From Bordetella parapertussis (GTDB taxonomy: Bacteria; Pseudomonadota; Gammaproteobacteria; Burkholderiales; SG8-39): a DNA stretch of 64,000 nucleotides. The stretch is taken from assembly GCA_945862265.1 (NCBI GenBank), contig CAMAXP010000025.1, positions 1-64,000 on the forward strand. The letters are read 5' to 3'. How positions within the stretch are numbered: the stretch's first letter is position 1; each line of letters starts with the position of its first letter. This document shows, one piece after another, positions 55,773 through 64,000 of the stretch. The notes beneath the pieces were generated by a model. The model saw only the letters and a list, made by a program, of their open reading frames with translations. It was not told the DNA's origin and ran no database searches. The position numbers and the translations under genes are program-made.

Positions 55773-56590
55773 GATTGCTCCTGTGGTTGCGTTGGGCTGG
55801 GGTCGAACTTGCTGCGCATGACGGCGTAGTAGAGGACGGGGATCACGACCAGCGTCAGCACGGTCGATACCAGGATCCCGAAGATGAGCGATATGGCGAG
55901 ACCATTGAAGATCGGGTCGTCGAGGATGAAGAACGCCCCAAGCATGGCGGCCAGGCCCGTCAGGACGATGGGCTTGGCGCGGGTCGCCGCCGAACTGACG
56001 ACGGCCTGCTGCAGGTCCATGCCCTGCGCCAGCTGGAGGTTGATGAAGTCGACCAGCAGGATCGAGTTCCTCACGATGATGCCGGCCAGCGCGATCATGC
56101 CGATCATCGAAGTCGCGGTGAACTGCGCGCCGAGCAGGGCATGGCCAGGCATCACTCCGATGATGGTGAGCGGGATCGGCGCCATGATGACCAGCGGCAC
56201 CACATACGATCGGAACTGCGCGACCACCAGCAGGTAGATCAGGACCAGCCCGACGGCATAGGCAAGGCCCATGTCGCGGAAAGTTTCATAGGTGACCTGC
56301 CACTCGCCGTCCCACTTGAGCGCGTATTGAGCATAGGGGTCGTCCGGTTGGCGGATGAAATATTCCCCCAGGCCGCCGCCTTGCGGCGCGGCCAATTTTC
56401 CGATGGCTTCACGCATCGCAAACATCCCGTACAGCGGACTGTCGACGCCGCCGGCCATGTCGCCCACCACGTAGACCACCGGCAGCAGGTCCTTGTGGTA
56501 GATCGTCTGCTCGCGTTCGAGGCGCGCAGCCACGACGAGCTCGGACACCGGGACGAGCGTGCCGTCCGAAGCCCGGACGCGCAATTTCAT
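55769..56590 (-). CDS. RND efflux permease, C-terminal fragment (frameshifted gene)
   Basis: A 273-residue stretch corresponding to the last part of an RND permease: periplasmic PC2-type sequence (LRVRASDGTLVPVSELV, HKDLLPVVYVVGDMAGG) and five C-terminal transmembrane helices (VGLVLIYLLVVAQF, LVIMAPIPLTIIGVMPGH, GLAAMLGAFFILDDPIFNGLA). It cannot act alone. It continues the 799-residue fragment in the -1 frame, and the two overlap by ATGA, so it could be read by reinitiation or be a broken gene. Confidence 0.82.
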   Translation of the reverse strand: MKLRVRASDGTLVPVSELVVAARLEREQTIYHKDLLPVVYVVGDMAGGVDSPLYGMFAMREAIGKLAAPQGGGLGEYFIRQPDDPYAQYALKWDGEWQVTYETFRDMGLAYAVGLVLIYLLVVAQFRSYVVPLVIMAPIPLTIIGVMPGHALLGAQFTATSMIGMIALAGIIVRNSILLVDFINLQLAQGMDLQQAVVSSAATRAKPIVLTGLAAMLGAFFILDDPIFNGLAISLIFGILVSTVLTLVVIPVLYYAVMRSKFDPSPTQPQEQS

Positions 56591-58986
56591 GAGGGCCTCG
56601 AGCCCGGAGAGTTTTCAGCCGGGAGGACGATGCGCACCGGAATTTCGTACTTGGCCGAACCGGTGTGTAACGGCGTCACGTCCTTGCCATTGAGCGCGGT
56701 GCGCATGGTCCGGACGATCTCAGCCTGGGCCACGCCAAGGGACGCGGCTTTCTGGCGGTCGACTCGCAGTACGATGCGCGGTGCGGATTCCTCGACGCTC
56801 GAATCCACGTCGGCAATGTCGCTTGTCGCACCGAACACCCCGCGCAACTGCTGCGCGGCCTTCTGCTGGCCGGAGTAGTCCGGGCCGTAGACTTCCGCGA
56901 CGATGGGCGCCAGCACCGGAGGCCCGGGAGGCACCTCGACCACCTTGACCGAGGCCCCGTGGCGGCGGGCGATTTCAAGCAGCGCCGGGCGCACGCCCGC
57001 GGCGATCTCGTGGCTCTTGCGATTGCGGTGGTGCTTGTCGGCGAGGTTCACCTGCAGGTCACCGAGTTCCGGAAGCGCGCGAAGGTAGTACTGGCGCACA
57101 AGCCCGTTGAAGTTGATCGGCGCGCTGGTGCCCGCGTACGCCTGGTAGTCGGTGACTTCCGCGACGGTGGCGAGGTGGGCGCCCATTTCGTGCAGCACTC
57201 GCGCGGTTTCCTCCAGTGGCGTGCCCACAGGCATGTCGAGCACGACCTGGAATTCGGACTTGTTGTCGAACGGCAGCATCTTCAGCACGACGAGCTTCAC
57301 TCCTGCGAGCGCAATGGCGATCAGGATGAGCAGCGCGACTCCCGCCAGCAGGAGTTTTCGAGCGCGCCCGCCAGTTGTGCCACGCAGGAACGGGCCGATT
57401 GCGCGTGTGGCCAGGCGGTTGAGGCGCTTACTGCCTCCGCTATGCTCTGCAGTCCCCTCTGCGGTTTCCTTGCCAAGGAGTTTCAGTGCCATCCAGGGCG
57501 TGACGATGAAGGCGATGGCCAGCGAGATCAGCATCCCGATCGACGCGTTGATCGGGATCGGGCTCATGTAAGGCCCCATCAGCCCCGAGACGAATGCCAT
57601 CGGGAGCAGGGCGGCTATCACGGTGAACGTCGCAAGGATCGTCGGACCACCGACCTCGTCCACCGCGGCGGGGATCAGGTCCGCCAGCGGACCGGGATGC
57701 AGGGCGTGGTGGCGATGGATGTTCTCGACGACGACGATGGCGTCGTCCACGAGGATGCCGATCGAGAAGATCAGCGCGAACAGCGATACCCGGTTCAGCG
57801 TGAAGCCCCAGGCCCAGGAGGCGAACAAGGTGGCCGCGAGGGTCAGCATGACGGCAACGCCGACGATCAACGCCTCGCGCCTTCCGAGCGCCAACCACAC
57901 CAGGGCGACCACCGACAGGGTCGCGAAGATGAGCTTCTGGATCAGCTTCATCGCCTTGTCGTTGGCGGTCTCGCCGTAGTTGCGCGTCACGGTCGCGTTC
58001 ACGCCTTCCGGGATGACGCTGCCTTTCAGCTGTTCAAGGCGGCGGATCACCTTTTCGGCCACGTCGACTGCGTTCTCGCCGGGCTTCTTGGAGATCGCGA
58101 TGCTGACGGCCGGATATTCGCCTTCGCGGGTGCCGTGCCAGACGTAGCGCCGCGGGAGATCTGGTCCGTCGGTCACGGTGGCGATGTCGCCTACGTAAAC
58201 TGCACGGCCGTTCTGGCGGCCCACAACAAGCCCGGCGACCTCGGCGGCGGAGGCGAGGAACCCGCCGGTTTCCACGAGGGTTTCGCGATTGCCCTGCACG
58301 AGGCTGCCTGAAGGAAGGCTCACGTTGGCGGCGAGCAAGGTGCCGCGGATGTCCTGAACTGCGACGCCGGAGGACTGCATGCGCTCCGGGTCCAGCAGGA
58401 TGCGCACGCTGCGCTGCGGGCCGCCGATGGTCTGCACCACACGCGTGCCGGGCACCCGCTTGATTTCTGCCTCGGCTGCGTGCGCGATCCGCTCGAGGTC
58501 GTAGGCGCCACGCGAGGCGTCTGATGTCCACAGCGTGGCCACTACGATCGGAACGTCGTCGATGCCCATCGGCTTGATGATCGGCTCGGCTACCCCGAGG
58601 TCGGGGGAGACCCAGTCCTTGTTGGAGTAGATCGTGTCGTACAAGCGCACCAGCGCGCGGGTCCGGTCCTCACCGACCTTGAATTGGACGGTAAGCACGG
58701 CCATGCCGGGCTTCGATACCGAGTAAATGTGTTCTATGCCGGCGATCTGGGAGAGGACCTGTTCGGCCGGCACGGCTACGAGGGACTCGACGTCCTTGGC
58801 CGAGGCACCTGGGAAGGCGATCAGTACATTGGCCATCGTTACGTTGATCTGCGGTTCTTCCTCCCTCGGCGTGACCAGCACGGCGAAGATCCCGAGCAGT
58901 GCTGCAACGAGCGCGACGAGCGGCGTAAGTTGGGATCTTACGAAGTAGCCGCTGACCCGGCCGGAAATCCCCATCTTGCCCATCAT
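56587..58986 (-). CDS. RND efflux permease, N-terminal fragment (frameshifted gene)
   Basis: A 799-residue fragment with RND TM1, the first periplasmic loop and the proton-relay helix GILVDDAIVVVENIHRH (paired Asp), then the second half up to IPVRIVLPAENSPG. Full RND permeases are about 1,050 residues, and the next fragment supplies the missing 273. Joining needs one -1 shift at CCGGGC near 56610, which would read SPGLEALMKLRVRASDG. Its start overlaps the adaptor gene stop. The export substrate is unknown; the neighbouring persulfide-type regulator suggests a thiol or sulfur compound. Confidence 0.85.
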   Translation of the reverse strand: MMGKMGISGRVSGYFVRSQLTPLVALVAALLGIFAVLVTPREEEPQINVTMANVLIAFPGASAKDVESLVAVPAEQVLSQIAGIEHIYSVSKPGMAVLTVQFKVGEDRTRALVRLYDTIYSNKDWVSPDLGVAEPIIKPMGIDDVPIVVATLWTSDASRGAYDLERIAHAAEAEIKRVPGTRVVQTIGGPQRSVRILLDPERMQSSGVAVQDIRGTLLAANVSLPSGSLVQGNRETLVETGGFLASAAEVAGLVVGRQNGRAVYVGDIATVTDGPDLPRRYVWHGTREGEYPAVSIAISKKPGENAVDVAEKVIRRLEQLKGSVIPEGVNATVTRNYGETANDKAMKLIQKLIFATLSVVALVWLALGRREALIVGVAVMLTLAATLFASWAWGFTLNRVSLFALIFSIGILVDDAIVVVENIHRHHALHPGPLADLIPAAVDEVGGPTILATFTVIAALLPMAFVSGLMGPYMSPIPINASIGMLISLAIAFIVTPWMALKLLGKETAEGTAEHSGGSKRLNRLATRAIGPFLRGTTGGRARKLLLAGVALLILIAIALAGVKLVVLKMLPFDNKSEFQVVLDMPVGTPLEETARVLHEMGAHLATVAEVTDYQAYAGTSAPINFNGLVRQYYLRALPELGDLQVNLADKHHRNRKSHEIAAGVRPALLEIARRHGASVKVVEVPPGPPVLAPIVAEVYGPDYSGQQKAAQQLRGVFGATSDIADVDSSVEESAPRIVLRVDRQKAASLGVAQAEIVRTMRTALNGKDVTPLHTGSAKYEIPVRIVLPAENSPGSRPS

Positions 58987-60020
58987 TGCCTCGGCCTTGA
59001 CTGCTTCAGCGCGGCCAGTGCGGCGACCGGGTCGAGCGCGACCTGTTCTCCCGGGTTGATGCCCGCCAGCAGTTCGATCGCGGACTCTCCGGCGGCTTCC
59101 CCAAGACGCACCTGGCGAAAGCTGACCCCGCCCCTGGCATCGACGACATAGGCGCCGTCCACCTCGCTGCGATGGACAACGGCGCTCGACGGGATGACGA
59201 GTTTTTTCGCCCTGCCCACACTGAAATACACGCGCGCAAACTGGCCCGGATAGGCGCCCTTGAGGGTCTCAGGCAACTCCAGCCGTACCTGAGTCGTGTG
59301 GGTGCGCGGATCCGCCGAAGGGAGGATCACAATCCGGGTGGCGGGGATTCGCTGGGCGAGGGCCGTGATCTCGACCGAGGCCGAGGCACCGGCGCGGATG
59401 TCCGCGATCTTCGCCTGTGGAACGTTGGCGACGGCGCGGAGGTCCTTGGGGTCAAACACGCTGAATAGCGGCTTGCCCGGCAGTGCCATGTCGCCGAGTT
59501 CCGTGAGTCGTTCGGCGATCACGCCGGAAAACGGCGCCGTAATCGTGCTGTGACCCTGTACCGTGACTGCCTGCGTGGTGGAGGCGCGCGCTGCCGCGAG
59601 TTGGGCGCGGGCCGCATCGAAATCGGCCTGCGCCTTGTCGACCGCGGCCTTGCTGACGAAGTTTTGCGCCACGAGTTTCTGGGCGCGCTCTAGGTTTGCG
59701 CGTGCATTGCCTAGATCTGATTCGGCGCGTGCAACCTGCGCCTGGCCTGCGGCCACCGCCTGGGCGGCCTCGCGTTCGTCGATTCTCGCAAGCACCTGGC
59801 CTTTTGCGACCGTGTCACCGGCGTTGGCGCGCAATTCGATTACGCGGCCAGACACCTGCGCAGCCACTGCCGACGCGCGGACAGCCTCCACGACGCCGTC
59901 GGCAACGTGGATGGTGCCGACCTCTCGGAAGTCGACAATTGCTGTGGCCAGACCCTGTGCGGCAACCATGGCCGGAAAGAGGGCGGCTGAAAGGATGATC
60001 GATGCATGGATGCGCTTCAT
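58983..60020 (-). CDS. Periplasmic adaptor (HlyD/RND membrane fusion protein)
   Basis: A 345-residue adaptor. An N-terminal signal or anchor (ILSAALFPAMVAAQG) is followed by a lipoyl domain (VSGRVIELRANAGDTVAKGQVLARID), a helical hairpin (about residues 90-150, NLERAQKLVAQNFVSKAAVDKAQADFDAARAQL), the second lipoyl half (ITAPFSGVIAERLTELGDMALPG) and beta-barrel regions. It links the RND permease to an outer-membrane channel, which is not encoded here. It is coupled to the permease gene (ATGA). Confidence 0.9.
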   Translation of the reverse strand: MKRIHASIILSAALFPAMVAAQGLATAIVDFREVGTIHVADGVVEAVRASAVAAQVSGRVIELRANAGDTVAKGQVLARIDEREAAQAVAAGQAQVARAESDLGNARANLERAQKLVAQNFVSKAAVDKAQADFDAARAQLAAARASTTQAVTVQGHSTITAPFSGVIAERLTELGDMALPGKPLFSVFDPKDLRAVANVPQAKIADIRAGASASVEITALAQRIPATRIVILPSADPRTHTTQVRLELPETLKGAYPGQFARVYFSVGRAKKLVIPSSAVVHRSEVDGAYVVDARGGVSFRQVRLGEAAGESAIELLAGINPGEQVALDPVAALAALKQSRPRQ

Positions 60021-60044
60021 CGTGTTCTCCGGGACGGGGGGCGC

Positions 60045-60473
60045 TCAGCCGGCAAGGGTGCTTTCGACCCACTGGCGGAACTGCGCCGCTGGCAATGCAC
60101 CGCTCATGCGGGCAATTTCGCGTCCACCACGGAACACGGCCAGCGTGGGAATGCTACGGATGCCAAGGCGCTGCGCCAATCCGCCTTGGTCCTCGGTATT
60201 TACCTTTGCGAACACCGCGCGGCCGGAAAGCTCGCCTGCCACGCTGGCGAAGGCCGGCGCAAATGCACGGCAGGGTCCGCACCAAGGCGCCCAGAAATCC
60301 ACGACCACTGCCGCATTTGCCGATTCGGTGAGTTCCGCGAATCCCGCTTCGTCGAGGGCGACCGGTGCACCGGACAGCAGGGGGACTTTGCAGCTTCCGC
60401 ACACCGGGCCATCGTCGGCTCGGCCGGGCGCAATCCGATTTCTCTTTCCGCAGGCGGGGCATTCAAGCAGCAT
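60045..60473 (-). CDS. trxC: Thioredoxin 2
   Basis: A 142-residue thioredoxin with the TrxC-type N-terminal zinc domain (CPACGK and CGSCKV), the active site DFWAPWCGPCRAFAPAF (near residues 59-75) and the cis-Pro loop RSIPTLAVF. TrxC reduces disulfides under oxidative stress and can reduce persulfides. It is the first gene of the leftward operon, with AGGAG before the ATG, and its promoter faces that of the arsR-type gene. Confidence 0.94.
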   Translation of the reverse strand: MLLECPACGKRNRIAPGRADDGPVCGSCKVPLLSGAPVALDEAGFAELTESANAAVVVDFWAPWCGPCRAFAPAFASVAGELSGRAVFAKVNTEDQGGLAQRLGIRSIPTLAVFRGGREIARMSGALPAAQFRQWVESTLAG

Positions 60474-60515
60474 GTCGTCTTCTCCTGCTCCGCACTCGGA
60501 GCGAAAACAATTTAT

Positions 60516-60558
60516 ATATTTGTATAATATAGACAGACAATATACTAGTCAATATAAT
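60516..60558. promoter_or_regulatory. Interleaved face-to-face promoters with palindromic operator
   Basis: Rightward: -35 TAGACA (60530-60535), 17 bp, -10 TATAAT (60553-60558). Leftward: -35 TTGACT (60552-60547), 17 bp, -10 TATTAT (60529-60524). Each -35 abuts the other's -10. A perfect inverted repeat ATATT-N5-AATAT (60516-60530) covers the leftward -10 and start site. The block is extremely AT-rich, so one repressor dimer could shut both operons. Confidence 0.7.
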
Positions 60559-60583
60559 GTTTGCACGTGTTGACGGGGCGCAA

Positions 60584-60943
60584 ATGAAACCTGAACAGAT
60601 CTCCGCCATGCGCGAGGCAGCCGACTCGGCCTGCGCGCTGCTGAAGGCCATCGGCAACCGCGACCGGTTGATGCTGTTGTGCCAGATGATCGACGGCGAG
60701 AAGAGCGTGGGGGAGTTCGAGGAACTCCTCGATATCCGCCAGCCGAGCTTGTCGCAGCAGTTGGGTGTTTTGCGGAGCGAAGGTGTGGTCGAAACCCGTC
60801 GCGACGGCAAACGGATCTACTATCGTCTTGCGAGCCGGGAGGCGGAAGCGCTGCTCAATACGCTTTACGGATTGTTCTGTCCGGCGACGCTTCCAGTGGC
60901 CAGAGCCCGCCAGGCAGGACGCACCGCAAGGAAGACCGCGTGA
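60584..60943 (+). CDS. ArsR-family repressor, BigR/YgaV persulfide-sensor type
   Basis: A winged-helix repressor of 119 residues from the ATG at 60584. The recognition segment is IRQPSLSQQLGVLRSEGVV. Two cysteines lie where BigR/SqrR/YgaV form their sulfur-sensing pair: LMLLC on the alpha-2 side and LYGLFC on the last helix. Counting from an earlier in-frame ATG at 60557 they are residues 42 and 108. The 60584 start is preferred because the -10 box overlaps the earlier ATG. No arsenic- or zinc-type metal motif is seen. It overlaps the next gene (GTGA). Confidence 0.88.
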   Translation: MKPEQISAMREAADSACALLKAIGNRDRLMLLCQMIDGEKSVGEFEELLDIRQPSLSQQLGVLRSEGVVETRRDGKRIYYRLASREAEALLNTLYGLFCPATLPVARARQAGRTARKTA

Positions 60944-61374
60944 GCATCGATTGGGCGAACTTCACACCTTGGGCGTCGCTCGCCGGCGGCGCGATGATCG
61001 GCCTCGCGGCCTCGGCATTCGTGCTGCTAAACGGCCGGGCGGCCGGGATTAGCGGAATTCTGGGGGGGCTGTTGTTCGTCCCGCAGCAGGATCGCGCCTG
61101 GCGGGTGGCCTTCATTGCCGGGCTGATCCTTGCGCTTCCTGCGTGGGTAGCGGTGGCGCCCATGCCGGAATTGCGCATCGATGCCGGTTGGGGCGCGCTG
61201 GTGGCGGCCGGTCTGCTCGTCGGGATCGGTACGCGCTACGCCGGCGGCTGCACCAGCGGCCACGGCGTGTGCGGGTTGTCGCGCTTCTCGCTGCGTTCGC
61301 TCGTGGCGACGCTGTCCTTCATGGCCGCGGGGTTTGCGGTCGTGTACGTGCTGCGCCACTTGGTCGGAGGCTGA
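60940..61374 (+). CDS. YeeE/YedE-type membrane protein, N-terminal half-like
   Basis: A 144-residue protein with four transmembrane helices and the conserved-cysteine signature GGCTSGHGVCGLSRFS (residues 101-116). In YeeE and PmpA/PmpB proteins such cysteines relay thiosulfate or sulfane sulfur. The GTG start overlaps the regulator stop. It is paired with the next gene, as the half-size permeases are in BigR-type operons. Confidence 0.87.
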   Translation: MSIDWANFTPWASLAGGAMIGLAASAFVLLNGRAAGISGILGGLLFVPQQDRAWRVAFIAGLILALPAWVAVAPMPELRIDAGWGALVAAGLLVGIGTRYAGGCTSGHGVCGLSRFSLRSLVATLSFMAAGFAVVYVLRHLVGG

Positions 61375-61375
61375 G

Positions 61376-61834
61376 ATGCAGGTGGTAGCGTCTTTTCTTG
61401 TGGGCCTGGTGTTCGGCCTCGGCCTGATCCTTGCGGGCATGGCCAACCCGGCCAAGGTGCAGGGCTTCCTGGACCTTGCTGGGTCGTGGGACCCGTCGCT
61501 CGCGTTGGTGATGGGGGGCGCGATCGGCGTGAGCGTGATGCCGTTCGCGATCGCCAAGCGCATGCAGCGCGCAATGCTTGGTGCTCCGATGAGCCTGCCC
61601 ACTGTCACGAAGATCGACCTGCGGCTGGTGTTGGGCAGCCTCGCGTTCGGCACCGGTTGGGGTCTGGCAGGCTTCTGCCCGGGACCGGCGCTGGTTGCGC
61701 TCGGGACCGGCGAGCCCAAGGCGATCGTCTTCACCATCGCCATGGTCGCGGGCATGGGTTTGTATGAAATTGTTGACGTGCGAGGGCCGCGCGCTGCCCT
61801 CGCAGTCGGCGATAGCAAGCCGATCAAGGAGTAG
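61376..61834 (+). CDS. YeeE/YedE-type membrane protein (DUF6691-like), second half
   Basis: A 152-residue protein with about four transmembrane helices. Signatures are GLILAGMANPAKVQGFLDLAGSWDPSLALVMGG and the cysteine-bearing GTGWGLAGFCPGPALVALG. It likely forms a sulfur-compound channel with the preceding protein. It begins 1 bp after that gene and is convergent with katG, with only 6 bp between their stops. Confidence 0.87.
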   Translation: MQVVASFLVGLVFGLGLILAGMANPAKVQGFLDLAGSWDPSLALVMGGAIGVSVMPFAIAKRMQRAMLGAPMSLPTVTKIDLRLVLGSLAFGTGWGLAGFCPGPALVALGTGEPKAIVFTIAMVAGMGLYEIVDVRGPRAALAVGDSKPIKE

Positions 61835-61840
61835 CCGGCC

Positions 61841-64000
<2,160 letters not shown>

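Noticed and set aside
56595..56625. Programmed -1 frameshifting in the RND gene
   Set aside because: No slippery X-XXY-YYZ heptamer or obvious downstream pseudoknot; an indel or reinitiation is simpler.

Overview
The window reads as a chromosomal segment of a GC-rich betaproteobacterium, most likely in or near the Burkholderiales. The evidence is the conserved order tRNA-Val, thrS, infC, rpmI, rplT, pheS, pheT, ihfA, merR, tRNA-Pro at the left, the rplU-rpmA-obgE-proB block with a divergent ispB, and two Bug-type (tripartite tricarboxylate) solute-binding proteins. Genes are densely packed, and many start codons overlap the previous stop (ATGA, GTGA, TTGA).

Layout. 1-600: edge of an IS630-like transposase and sixA. 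675-8486: translation operon between two tRNA genes. 8535-12331: accessory metabolism (AhpD-like protein, decayed extradiol dioxygenase, ACP plus ketosynthase, rlmJ, cupin). 12400-33020: a roughly 21 kb surface-polysaccharide locus in two convergent halves. It has an ABC exporter (wzm/wzt), several sugar SDRs, a GmhA-like isomerase, a split transketolase, a HAD phosphatase, two small-molecule kinases, two nucleotidyltransferase activities, five methyltransferases, a PhyH oxygenase and two TIGR04372-type putative glycosyltransferases, which lie in a lower-GC core. 33444-38261: an acyl-CoA catabolic operon (crotonase, Bug receptor, CoA transferase, AcuI-type reductase) interrupted by an MNT-HEPN pair bracketed by a 40-bp direct repeat. 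38277-41215: orphan antitoxin-like HTH gene, then surE-pcm-nlpD. 41235-47526: leftward operon proS, SLT, DUF58, TgpA, MltB. 47594-49900: rppH, rubrerythrin, DUF3501, CNP1-like. 49897-53919: proB, obgE, rpmA, rplU and divergent ispB. 53946-55522: SnoaL-like protein, tRNA-Pro(CGG), second Bug protein. 55530-61834: a divergent reactive-sulfur-type regulon. 61841 to the right edge: katG, cut by the window.

Two regions stand out. The polysaccharide locus appears able to build, activate and decorate a higher-carbon sugar, yet contains no GT2- or GT4-type glycosyltransferase that I can recognise. The 55.5-61.8 kb region places an ArsR repressor with the two cysteines of BigR/YgaV persulfide sensors, and two YeeE/YedE-like membrane proteins, opposite a thioredoxin-2, periplasmic adaptor, RND permease and DUF2892 operon. 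Its two promoters face each other and interleave within 35 bp. The RND gene is split by a frameshift.
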